Shown here piece after piece: positions 23,889 through 34,226 of a stretch of DNA of 36,976 nucleotides. Each line of letters opens with the position of its first letter. The stretch's first letter is position 1. A program made the position numbers and the translations under genes. The notes under the pieces are model-generated. The model was not told where the DNA came from and did no database searches. It saw nothing but the letters and a program-made list of their open reading frames with translations. Source of the DNA: Lingula anatina (taxonomy: Eukaryota; Brachiopoda; Lingulata; Lingulida; Lingulidae); contig NW_019774081.1 of the NCBI RefSeq assembly GCF_001039355.2, positions 287,269 through 324,244 of the forward strand. Direction: 5' to 3'.

Positions 23889-26800
23889 TTACCACTCCTA
23901 TAAGGTAGGAGTAAATGTAGTAACCAAAAGAATGTTGATGTGGGCCTATGCTTATGCTAGAGCCATTCTGGAGATTAGAGTTTGTTTCATAATCTCTACA
24001 GGACCCAAGCTAGAAAAACTGATGGAACAGTTGAGACAAGACATGGAGACCAACCCGCCACTCCCCGGCTCCTACACTCCCAAGAAGGGAGACCTGTGTG
24101 CAGCTAAGTTTGTAGATGGAGAATGGTAAGTTGACTCAGTTGACTTTATCTTAATAGGGCTTTATGGAATAGTACTATAAATGGAGATATAGAGCTTAGG
24201 GTAATCATTTTTTGAACAGGCATGGTCTAAATTTTTAGTTTAAACAGTTTTTAAGTTTTAATAGTCTACTTCTTCAGCTTTGTGGTGAACACCAAGTGCA
24301 GTTGAAATTACTTAAGATGGTGGAACATAAATGTCATTTTTAATTCATTTTTTTTTCTTTTTTTTTTTTTTTTTTTTTTTGAGAAATCATCCTTCACTTT
24401 TTCTTACAGGTACAGAGCTAAAGTGGAGAAAGTTGACAAGAACAATGTACATGTATTTTACATGGATTATGGCAATGTAAGCATATTACACAATATCAGA
24501 ACTTTGATCATTTATATTTACTCTTTCATTTCATTATTGACTGTGTACACCAGGTTTTGCACAAGATTGTTTATTTGGAATTGTGATGCAACTAACTGGA
24601 ACAAACACACAATCCTAGCAGTTTGACAGTTGAAATCATAATAAACACTCCTTACAGCTCAGTTGAATTAATTCTCATTTAACAACAATTTGGAATAACA
24701 AAGTTGTAAGCATGTGGAACTGAAACAACGTCTATGCAGATTTTTCAAAGTTATTCATAAATCTTCCTGGGTAAATGACTTTACATCAGTCAACCAGTAA
24801 ATGAAGAAATGTTTTAATTACAGAGAGAAGCACTTTCCCCTACAAGATTAGCTGTCCTGACCCCTACCTTCCATGGCCTCCCACCTCAAGCCAAGGAATA
24901 TGCCTTGGCCCTGGTAGCTGTGCCTGAAGATGTAAGTATATGAGTTGAATGAAGAAAAAGAAAGAAGTTGTGAATAAGAGTTGGGTCAAGGAAAAAAACA
25001 GTATGGAGATGCAGAGAAATGGCCAATAATGGTATGTTTGTGTTTTAAGTATTTTTCTTATTGTCTTATTGTTACTGTTGCGTGAGAATATTACAACTGC
25101 TCCTTTGATGATTTGATCAAAAATTTCCTACATCAAACAATGATTTATAAAACACGAAGAAACATTTTTCTCAATAAAGGGCCCTGTTAAGTATATAACC
25201 TTATTGGCTCGTCTAAGTTTTCTTGAAATATGAAAGGCAGGTTGTCAGTGCCTTGGTAGCTTTGTAAATGTGGCTCTTAAAAACTTACATTCTTGCTTTA
25301 GCAAACAGTCTGAAAACGTACTGTTGCATTTACTGAAGCAGACATGTTATTGAATATGATGCACATTTTCATTCACATTTTTGGCCACAAGTGACTTGGT
25401 TTCATCTGTTCTAAGTGATAGCTTTTCACAACTATTTAGGTGCATTTTCCACACAGACATTGCACTGGTTTGATTCCATGTTTCCTGTGGTTGCTTTATT
25501 GCTTGAATATATCAGCCATGATAAGTTACATCCTCAGGGGTATTTTGCACCATTTGGGGATTTTAACTTAGCAGATGAAGTGGTCATTATTCAGTTCATG
25601 TCAAATTAGATAATTCAGCACTGCAGAAATTATACACTTGTAGGAGGGAGAGGCATGAAAAAATTCTCAGTGGGTCTGTTTCGCAGTTTTTAATTTAGTT
25701 ATAATGTCAAGTTTGGGCACTCAAGAGAAGAAAAAATATTGGTTAAATGTCATTTGGTGTCATCTTTCACTTTATCTACGTCCATTTACAATAAAATGGG
25801 TAATTTGGTTGTGTAGTACAAAAGCAATTTTTTGTGTAATATGAATTTATATTTTTATTTTGCCAATCATCTTATTTCTCTATGATAGACATTTTACAGC
25901 TGATGTAGTACTGACTGAACCTGGCAATTCTTTCCCCTTACTTGCCTTGAAGTGTATGATACATTTCTTTTCATTTGGTCTCTTGGGAGTTACATATGAT
26001 ATCTTTTAGCCAAATTGAACAATCACACACAAAATTGAACTCGGCTCAGATGAATGCATTAGAGGCAGTTCAGGGATAGAAAAAAAATCTTAGCTTGAAA
26101 ACCACCATTTTAGCCTCAAGGAAAAAAGTCTAATTTTATGAATCATTATTTGTTATTTAAAACTCATGGATGTTACCAATAGAAATGTAAACATCGTTTC
26201 ATTTCCTTTGCCGGGTTTTATTTCAAAAGTAATAGATAAAACAAAGAAATACTGTTAGGCTGGAAATAGTCAATAGAATCTGGATCAAACATATTGAGTC
26301 ATTTCAGGTCACGATATCAAATTTTTCCTCAGTTTCTTCAGTTTTTGAACTAATAAGACACATCAGCTATCATGCTAACATTTTAACAAAGTCATTTTCT
26401 TCTTTTTTTTTGCAGGAAGATGCCAAGAAGGATGCCTCTGATGCATTGTATAATGACATCTTGAACAAGCAGATGCTCCTCAATGTAGAATATCGTGGTC
26501 AGGGTTTCGACTACGTTTCCCTGGCTTACACTGACAACAAGGATGACGTGGCCCTGGGGTTGATCTCAGAGGGTCTTCTTATTGTGGAGGGAAGAAGGGA
26601 GAAGAGATTGCAAAAATTGCTGGATGACTACAAAAAAGCCCAGGAGAAGGCTAAGGCTTCAAGGGTAAGATTACAGCCAGATTGTTTTATTCTCCTTAGC
26701 TTTTGGTCATAAGTTGACCAATGTTTATATAATTAGATTCTTAGATAAACATTTTTGGTAGGATTTTGAATAAAAAGTAATTTTGATGAGTTTTATTTGT

Positions 26801-27113
26801 AACAGTACTAACAGTACTATTGCATTAATTGTATTTCACTCAGTAATTGATGAAACAGCATACAGTCTAAATGTAAGGTTTAATTGGCATAAAATTAGTG
26901 TTAACAACATTTCATACATTGTGTACTTCAGTCTTTTTCTTTAGGTACATCTCATGTTAACCATTGGCATTTGTATGGAGAAAGTTATACCACAAATAAA
27001 ATGTCTAGCTAAACCTATTCAGCAAATTGCTAGTTTTTTTTTTTCAGGTTAATCTGTGGCGTTATGGAGATTTCACAGAGGATGATGCAAAGGAGTTTGG
27101 ATACAAATCTTAA
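16900..27113 (+). CDS. SND1: Staphylococcal nuclease and Tudor domain protein 1 (Tudor-SN)
   Basis: Twenty-two coding exons join in one frame to 898 residues (human 910): 16900-16947, 17573-17722, 17999-18122, 18278-18359, 18581-18741, 19138-19229, 19449-19604, 19762-19868, 20168-20258, 20575-20666, 20852-20981, 21163-21245, 21514-21697, 21945-22086, 22344-22456, 22946-23134, 23467-23605, 24002-24125, 24410-24476, 24824-24931, 26416-26664, 27048-27113. All introns are GT-AG. Four N-terminal SN-like domains end near residue 650; landmarks are [97 protein letters not shown] and [14 protein letters not shown]. The Tudor domain (about 705-775) keeps the cage residues F731, Y737, Y753, Y756 and N758 and is embedded in a split fifth SN domain. 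The C-terminus [18 protein letters not shown] is typical. SND1 acts in transcription co-activation, RNA processing and decay, RISC and stress granules, and reads symmetric dimethylarginine. The start matches the family N-terminus (VQRGIVK). Confidence 0.98.
21074..21121. repeat. Short tandem repeat in SND1 intron 11
   Basis: Two adjacent copies of a ~24-bp unit (AGAGTTATTTATTTGATCAT and AGAGTTATTTATTTAATCAT, each followed by GGTT). Confidence 0.8.
21396..21428. repeat. (AAAC)n microsatellite in SND1 intron 12
   Basis: About seven AAAC/ACAA units between SND1 exons 12 and 13. The open frame that runs through it into exon 13 is an artefact; exon 13 starts after CAG at 21513. Confidence 0.85.
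22202..22226. repeat. (AC)n microsatellite in SND1 intron 14
   Basis: About twelve AC units in the intron between exons 14 and 15. Confidence 0.95.
23841..23888. repeat. (ATT)n microsatellite in SND1 intron 17
   Basis: About fifteen ATT units about 115 bp before exon 18. Confidence 0.95.
24348..24380 (+). repeat. Poly-T tract before SND1 exon 19
   Basis: A long T run with a single C, ending about 29 bases before the exon 19 acceptor. It may extend the polypyrimidine tract. Confidence 0.8.
24932..26415 (+). other. SND1 intron 20, the longest
   Basis: A 1.48-kb intron between exons 20 and 21, AT-rich. The open frame at 25415-25609 has no family resemblance and is not flanked by convincing splice sites. 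I see no nested gene. Confidence 0.7.
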
Positions 27114-28250
27114 GTCATTCTACCACAGCTCCCTGTTGCTCTAAAACAAGTTTCAAGCTAGTGACAATTTATAAATAAATTAAAAAAACCCCAAGTTTAT
27201 GTACTTGATTTTATGGTGTTCAGTCTTTCTTAGGATGTACACATATTTATCTTTGTCATTTGACATTCCTATTAGTTGAGTTGACAAACGCTGGTAACCA
27301 TATAACTCGAGTTCAAAATTCTGGGGTTCATTGAGGAGCAAACACAAGTTGAAGCTAGGTCATTTTTCAAATTGTTCCTAAAATCTTGTCATTACCATTT
27401 TCTCAATATGTTGATATGAGATTAGATACTTGTACACTTTAGTACAAGACATTTTTTTTCCATCATTCTGTGTGGAAACGGTGGTCATTGCAAGAAAAAC
27501 TACTGCAGAAAGTGATAATGTGAAGGTTTTAATTTAATGCAGCATGAAACTAAGATAAAGGCAGTTATTTTTTAATGAAACAGTATATAATATTAAGCCT
27601 ATACCTTCTATTAAAGGAAACCAATATTGGACATGGTATTAGACAGCATTGAATTATTGGTCAATGCTTCAGTTAGCTGGTTATTTTGAAGGAGACATTG
27701 GATCCCAGTTGCCAACTGATGAAGATGTGCATTTATAGATGTAATGGAAGATATAATATGGGAGCTGCAGCCAATGTTCAAGAAGTAAAAAGTTGTCTAA
27801 GATCATGTACATGGAATAGTGCAGCACTTTATCAAACCTTCTAGCTAGTAAACTTGCAAGATTGTTAGAGACAATGTGGTTCATATTTATCAAGTGCAAT
27901 ACATTCATTCGGTTCAAAATTTCACTCCATATGATGGATTGTTTGACTGGACTATTACCTACTTAAACAGTTTTTCACATTTCCAGTTCAGTCTAAGTTC
28001 TTATTTTTGCATGGAGCTATATTAAGAAATGCCATAAGCACAAATGAAATGGTATTGTTTATGAACAGAACTTTGCTAATTAAAGGTTATGCCAATTTAC
28101 TATCATAGGTATTAGTTGGATCGACTATAATATGGGTGCTTGGTGTGAAAAATGGTACTAATGCTGTAGAAACACACAGAAAGTTTTAATGTGAGAAGAA
28201 CTTCTGATGTAGTGCTGAGACTGTTCCAGTATAAATGTAGGCAATAAATA
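27114..28250 (+). other. SND1 3' untranslated region and downstream
   Basis: A canonical AATAAA lies 60 bp after the SND1 stop (27174-27179) and a second, distal one is at 28243-28248. The distal site would give a 3' UTR of about 1.1 kb ending at the 3' end of the convergent minus-strand gene. No coding signal was recognised in between. Confidence 0.5.
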
Positions 28251-28283
28251 CTGCAAACCAGCCAAAGTGTTTTCATTCTTTTT

Positions 28284-28496
28284 TTAATCATCATAAAATC
28301 TATAAGACCTGCAACAGTTTTTATCAACATTGAACAGCTGGACATTTTGACAGCCTGTGTAGCCATTGCCATATCTAGCAATAAGACCTATAAGAACAGG
28401 GTGCATATTGTTGCTTGGGGCTCCTTCATTACAAATGTAGACTTGTCTTATCTGCACATTCTGCCATAACTGGTCATCCTGGAAATCCTTCACGGG
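28284..28496 (-). CDS. Unrecognised terminal exon, minus strand
   Basis: A frame of 70 codons plus stop, opened by an AG acceptor (GATTGTATTTTAG|CCCGTG). It begins PVKDFQDDQLWQNVQIRQVY, continues through HPVLIGLIARYGNGYTGCQN and ends CCRSYRFYDD. The Trp, Cys, Gly and Tyr content and the good acceptor suggest a real C-terminal exon, but I do not recognise the family. Downstream on the same strand is ATTAAA near 28183-28188, which could be its polyadenylation signal. It lies tail to tail with SND1. No upstream exon could be found before the WDR77-like gene, so it may be short, have small exons I missed, or be spurious. Confidence 0.4.
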   Translation of the reverse strand, partial: PVKDFQDDQLWQNVQIRQVYICNEGAPSNNMHPVLIGLIARYGNGYTGCQNVQLFNVDKNCCRSYRFYDD

Positions 28497-28499
28497 CTA

Positions 28500-29040
28500 A
28501 AATACAATCCAAATAATTAGTACCATTGGACCATTCTAATTCACAATGTATTTGCAACCTTGAAAGAGAAATAACTGGGAATAAAGCTATATTTTACTTC
28601 TGACAAGTTATTTTCACATCTAAGAAAGGGCAGGTCTTTGAAGTTTGAGAGATAAGCACAAATGTTAATCCCCTCCCCATTTTTTTTAAATTTATTTTTT
28701 GTTTGTTTTTCACTTAAATCATTGAACCTGCACATCTTGGGCCATCAGTATGCAACAACCATATCAGATATCCTCCTCTGTATATGGACACCTTTCACTA
28801 ATATCCATAATTAATCCACACTTTTTGTATTCTGAAAGGATAATTTATCAAATAGGCAATTTTATAATCCAAAGAGAAACATAAAAGATACATTTTTGCT
28901 TTTTTTCAACAATTGGAATGAAGTCACCTGATATGTTTTAAGGGTGGTACCTCACAATAAAAAAATTTTGATTAGTACAAACATCATGACAAAAGAGTCC
29001 ATTTAGCAACAAGACAATTATGAAAGGTGGGGCTAGATTA
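28500..29040. other. Non-coding, nothing recognised
   Basis: AT-rich sequence upstream of the minus-strand exon at 28284-28496. The minus-strand open frame at 28541-28735 looks like low-complexity translation. Confidence 0.5.
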
Positions 29041-29118
29041 GCACCAGCCTAGTTAAACACATTCCCACAATACCTGACATTTAGAGAAACGAAATATCTT
29101 TATTCAGCCCCACCTTTC
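29022..29118. repeat. 13-bp perfect inverted repeat
   Basis: GAAAGGTGGGGCT (29022-29034) and its exact mirror AGCCCCACCTTTC (29106-29118), 71 bp apart. It overlaps the left edge of the tandem duplication at 29043-29622. Confidence 0.7.
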
Positions 29119-29622
29119 TTTTTTTTATGTCCAAAGACAGCATAAATATCATCAAACACCAACAGGGTTATCCTATTTAACAAAAAAAGAAAATTGCTTT
29201 TATCACCTTACATAAACCCCATGCTTTTCTCAAAACCTGTGATACTTATTAGCTTGAAGTTCATGTTTCCTAGTCAGAGCGAATATGAATGTAAATGGGT
29301 AGTGTGTGAGAGAGTGACAGGAGCAAATGCAATTTTACAAAGCAAACAGTACTTTTATTTTTTACAGTAGTCAAGTTTTGCAACCTAGTTTTAATGCATT
29401 CCCACAATACATGACATTTTGAGAAATGACAAATTTTTAATCAACTCTTATTCCCCCTTTTTTATTCCCAAATAAAGCAACAATATCTTGATACACCAAC
29501 AGGGTTATCCTACTTTTAGACAAAAATGGAGAAGTGCTTTTATCCACTTACATAATTCCCATACCTTTCAACAAAACCTGTGATACTTATTAGCTTAAAG
29601 TTCATAATTCCCAGTCAAGGAA
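29043..29622. repeat. Diverged tandem duplication, ~338-bp period
   Basis: Two copies (about 29043-29283 and 29380-29622) share CATTCCCACAATAC, GACATTT, CACCAACAGGGTTATCCTA, GCTTTTATC, AAAACCTGTGATACTTATTA and AGTTCAT, with many differences in between. No coding capacity was recognised. Confidence 0.8.
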
Positions 29623-29901
29623 ATTAGATGCACTGGACAGCAATATACTGCTTACCACCAAAAACGGAAGTATAAGTGAAATTGGTCCTTTTATTCTTAT
29701 CTTCTCTTTGTACAAGAATACCTTTGAGAATACTTTCATATCCTTATTTTCTTCATTTTGACTGCCCTTAATTACATGGTGGGTGTCTGGTATTTGTCAT
29801 TTTGCAATAAACTCTGGTGCATTTTCTTTATTTCATTGATGTTGAGCTGACAGATTTGTGGAATAAATATACTGCAAGTATCCAAGTTGGATGTAAAAGG
29901 A

Positions 29902-30027
29902 AAAGATATGAATTTGGTAAAGATGTGGGAGATATTAATATTTTTTTTCATGTAAAACAATATCCTATATTGTTTTACATGGAAAAAAGAATAAAATCTC
30001 CCATGTCTTTACCAAATTCATATCTTT
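29902..30027 (+). repeat. Long near-perfect hairpin
   Basis: The outer arms of 32 nt (29902-29933 and 29996-30027) differ at two positions. The inner arms of 15 nt (29949-29963 and 29967-29981) are exact mirrors around a 3-nt loop. The A/T-rich stretch between them also pairs mostly. In a plus-strand RNA both outer differences become G-U wobble pairs. It could be a young snapback duplication, a foldback element or a small-RNA precursor; the tiny loop argues against an ordinary pre-miRNA. Confidence 0.85.
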
Positions 30028-30039
30028 CAGCAAGGGAGT

Positions 30040-31870
30040 GATCTTGTGTAAAGCAGTAGCAATATATGCTTGAATTTTTCAAGAAATAAGCAAGAAATAA
30101 AAGTTTGCTGTAATGAACAATGCAGAAAGCGCTACCTCAGGGCTACTGATACGCGGAACCCATTTTTCAGTAAGCCACAGAAAACTGAGTAATGTTTTTT
30201 ATTTCTTAACCATTTATAAGATGTCTATCAAAATAAAAAAGCCAAAGCCTAGATTACATTTGCCATGCCATGCCAGTATGGTGCTGTATACTGCCCATAA
30301 ATCCCTTTCTATGCAGCATCTGGTAAGAGGCTGTGTGAAATTGTATAAAATCACATAGATTTGTGGCCTTGATGATTTTGTCAAACTAAAGCTTTTGACA
30401 AATTTGTAGGCCTACAGGCTGTAGCATTATCACAGATGGCATTGTACAATCCTCGTATGGACATTTTCTAGTGAACTTGCTGTGATCGTGATATTGATGG
30501 AACTCTGTTGACCTCTTTTACTTCTACCTTTTGTGATTGTGAAAAAGTGGGTTTCCTTACTCTGACCACATGAGTGCTTAAAATCATATTAATGCTGTAC
30601 CAACAATAGTTCAATCTTTGAGGAAATTGCATGGAACTGCATATGGCAACTGCACAGAGACTGAAAGGGCTCTGTATATCCACTTTTCAATCGACAACTG
30701 ACTTTTCCCCCCCATGTGAGGTAATGTCATAGAAATACTGCCCTGGCATGTAATGTTAATGTACTGGCCATAGCCCGTAGCTACTTAAGATGTAAAAAAA
30801 AAAAAATTGTACTGAAATTTGTATACAATTTCATTATATGGTGCCTGTGTCAAATGTAATCTAAGCTTAACTGATAACATGTCACTGGTGTACATGAATT
30901 GATCCCACTGTCTTGTAACTTACCAACAAATTATGTGAGGTACACTTATGGCACCCTTGCCTTCATGGTGCCTCATTCCCTCATTATTGTCCCTCCTGGC
31001 TCTTTATTACACATTATCAGGAAAAAAGTTGAATGTGCACAATGTTTGTCAAAATTGTTGCTTAGTTAATTCTGCATTTAGATTGGTCATTCCTAACTGG
31101 AATTTCAAAACTTTAAAATTTACAGATCTGTTATCTATTTCATGTGCAAGCAAATAAAGAACATCAAAAGTACTCATGTTAACTCTAAACCTGGTACAGG
31201 CTTAACATGAAACTGCCATGAATTTATGGTACAAACTTAGTCAACTATGCCTACCACAATTTTTATTCAATTTTCTTGAGAAAATGAAACTGACATAATT
31301 GATAGGTATGTGAACACTCCTCTAACTCAAAAAGAAATGGAACTTCATCATTGCAATGTTCAAAACCCAATAGTATTTCAAATAAGACCGACTCTGAATT
31401 ATCTAACATCTAATGGAGTTACACATACATAACTGATCTCTGCTGATAACAAATTGAAGACACCTGCACACACAAATTAAATGTAAGGATTTTTCATTGG
31501 CCACATTTTGCATTCCTAATTTTATTTGAAAATGAATGGAGGGTTTTAAGGAAGCAACCTTCAGATGTTTCTTTATTGAGAAACAAAGCAGCAAAGCTGT
31601 CAAATGTACAGACAAAAAGCACCAAATACAAGTGCAGAAAATAGGTTGTCAATTTTGGTGCAATAAATAATGCTTATATCAAAGTCAATCAACACCAAAT
31701 TTTAATCATGCACAACAGGTAACATGGACAATAAGAATATATGAGAGTTCAAATTCACATAATGAAAATATCAATATGTAAAAAATGATGACTGTGCATA
31801 AAACAATATTACATAATGCTTAATGGCATAAACACCAATGCTATTGCCTATGTGGAAATACAGAAAATGT
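30040..31870. other. Non-coding, nothing recognised
   Basis: AT-rich sequence. Part may be the 3' UTR of the WDR77-like gene: AATAAA on the minus strand occurs near 31572, 31520 and 31262. The frames at 30113-30358, 30468-30683, 30948-31157 and 31403-31615 show no family resemblance. Confidence 0.5.
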
Positions 31871-31878
31871 TACTTAGA

Positions 31879-32090
31879 CCCCATTCCCAGAGATTAGATC
31901 GATCCAACTAGATCGACCTAACTCCCTGGGGGTTCACATTAAATAGCTGTCAGCCGAGCGGACACGAAAGTTAATTACCCCCTTACAGCTTGTAGTAGGT
32001 GGGACGGACATTTAAGCCAGATTATCTGACAGTAATCTAGTGAGACTCCCCATGGGGATAGATTGATCTAAAATCTATGGGAATGCGCCC
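31879..32090. mobile_element. hAT-like MITE, copy 2
   Basis: About 212 bp, closely related to the copy at 69-282: shared blocks include GATCGACCTAACTCC, TGGGGGTTCA, AAAGTTAATTACCCCC, GGACATTTAAGCC and GATTGATCTAAAATCTATGG. The ends are inverted repeats (CCCATTCCCAGAGATTAGAT against ATCTAAAATCTATGGGAATG). The flanks ACTTAGAC and CCTTATAC fit a decayed 8-bp target duplication (6 of 8). Confidence 0.75.
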
Positions 32091-32712
32091 TTATACAGAG
32101 CTTCAGCTGAATGGGAGTGAAAAGTCACATCTTGAAAATGACAGTGTTTGAAAAATAAAAAAATTAAAAAAGAAAACACAAAAATATACCAATTAAGCTG
32201 CTATTCAAATTTTAATTTAGCTGTATTAACATGATATGAATAACCCCATTGAGTTTGAGGATAATAAGGAACTGTTATTTCCATGGCGACGACAGACTCA
32301 GGTGACAGCTAAATGTACAGACACGTGTCTGAACATAAAAAAATTAAAAAAGCAGAAATGTGCTGAGCTGGCAACTCTGCATGAGATCACCTTTCTCATT
32401 TTTAATCTGTAATGTTTACCTCAGATTAATCCGACATCCTGGGGTGAAGTTACAAACATAAAAGGTATCAAATCCAGGAGAAGCACACCTAAGATAAGTC
32501 ATAAGTATGATGATATTTGATACTTTGGACAAGAATCAAAACACATAAATCATTTAGCCTAAACAGAATAAAAATACATAATAACACTATTGAAAAACAA
32601 GAAAAGTTGTAAACCATCATATAGATGTTTTGGGCAGGAATACTTTGAGAATCTGCAGCCTATCTTTGAAACTGATTGTATAAGTATTGTTAACTAATAT
32701 TTTGGTTCGATG

Positions 32713-32923
32713 CTAGGACTTTCCAACACATTTGACTTTATCACTATAAGATTCCACATTATTCTGCACCACTCCATTTACTTCCACTGCCATCCCTTCC
32801 TCACTTCTTCCTTTCATGTCATGTGACTTAACAGTGGAGTCCCAGCCACAGGTGTAGAGAAATTCCGTTGTCTGGCACCATGACACACCACGAACAAAGT
32901 CAGTATGAGAGGTATCACGATAA
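32713..32923 (-). CDS. WDR77: Terminal exon of WDR77/MEP50-like WD40 protein
   Basis: A minus-strand exon opened by a good acceptor (CTTTTTCCAG|TTATCG), giving 69 residues and TGA. YRDTSHTDFVRGVSW followed by FLYTCGWDSTVKSHDM aligns with the last WD repeat of human WDR77 (FRSQAHRDFVRDATW, then LLTTVGWDHQVVHH). A tail of about 30 residues rich in Val, Glu, Ser and Asn follows, somewhat longer than the human tail. WDR77/MEP50 is a seven-bladed propeller that holds PRMT5 and its histone or Sm substrates in the methylosome. Only this exon could be found: up to 36976 I see no earlier WD exon, so a long intron or the window edge separates the rest. Another WD40 protein is possible, but HxDFVRxxxW plus GWD makes WDR77 the best match. 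Confidence 0.72.
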
Positions 32924-34191
32924 CTGGAAAAAGATGAAGAAAAAATTAATGAAGCCTTATTTTCAACTCTCTGCTTTTGGTACATATGACCACCAAAAAT
33001 TACAGTTTCCATATCAAAATGCCATATAGTATTATATAATATACCATACATCCTGTCCTAGCTAATAATATCAATAACAACAACAATAAGGTTTATCACA
33101 TGCTTTTTTTCTTGATCAGAGATATTCAATGGGTGTATCCTATGAGTCAATAAGGGATCAATGGTCTGAGGGTTCACTTGTCCATAGGCTTATTAGTATA
33201 AATCTTTAGACTACTGAGATACGCTTTACATCAACTAAAACAAAACTTTCAGCATTATACAATATTATACAAAAAGGGGTATGGAATTAAACTTAATCAG
33301 AAAAACATAATTACCCAAAAACAAGAATTACATTTCTCCTAGTTACAGATACTTAGATTTGTTGCATGTTCACCAAATTGTGAGGAAGCACTTCATAATC
33401 ACATAATGGCCGTCACTTGGGAAAAGCATGATGGTTGGAAATGAACTACATAGACACCTTTTAATGAAGTGAGGAAATTATTCTATTGTCGTATCTTGTC
33501 AAATTGCCATGAACTTATCAGCTGACAGACAACGAAACCCGATCCTAGCTGACAGAAGAGACTACCCATGGGAGTCGTTAGCACAGTGGTTCTTAACATT
33601 TAGGTTTGTTACTGGAGAGAGGAAAAAAGTCATCTGTCTGTGTGACAAAAAGAAAGTTGTGATTTATTGTGAAACAAGGGAAATTTGACCATGATTGAGG
33701 AAGGGATTTTCTGCAGTGGGTAGAATTTTAAACATCAGAATATCTAGAGAATTACGATTGGCATCTGACAAATTTAATAACACAGGAAAGGGTTATTCAA
33801 CAGGCATTTATAGTTGAGCCACACAGGTCTTTAAAATATTATCTGTACTATATATTATCTATTACTATTTGTCTGTTTGATGTTTTTCAATAAAGCATTA
33901 GAAAAATATAACTAAATATACTCCACATTACAAATTTAACAAGCTTTCTCTTGTTTGAGACCATTAAAATCTCTGTCTGCATTACACTAAGGTGATCATC
34001 TGAGATATCTTGAAGTCTCACAAATTAGCATAAAATAAAGCAAGATTTGGAGAGAACCCTATGGGAAATTTAATTGTTTTTGCATAAATTATCAATTTTC
34101 TTCACTGATGTGTGTTGGGGCGGTAGGCCACATGAGATCTCCCTCTCTTGCAACTGTCAATGTTTATAGGTATGGACACGACTTCAAAAAA

Positions 34192-34226
<35 letters not shown>

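Noticed and set aside
25415-25609. 64-codon frame inside SND1 intron 20
   Set aside because: It lacks convincing splice sites and human SND1 has no matching insertion between exons 20 and 21.
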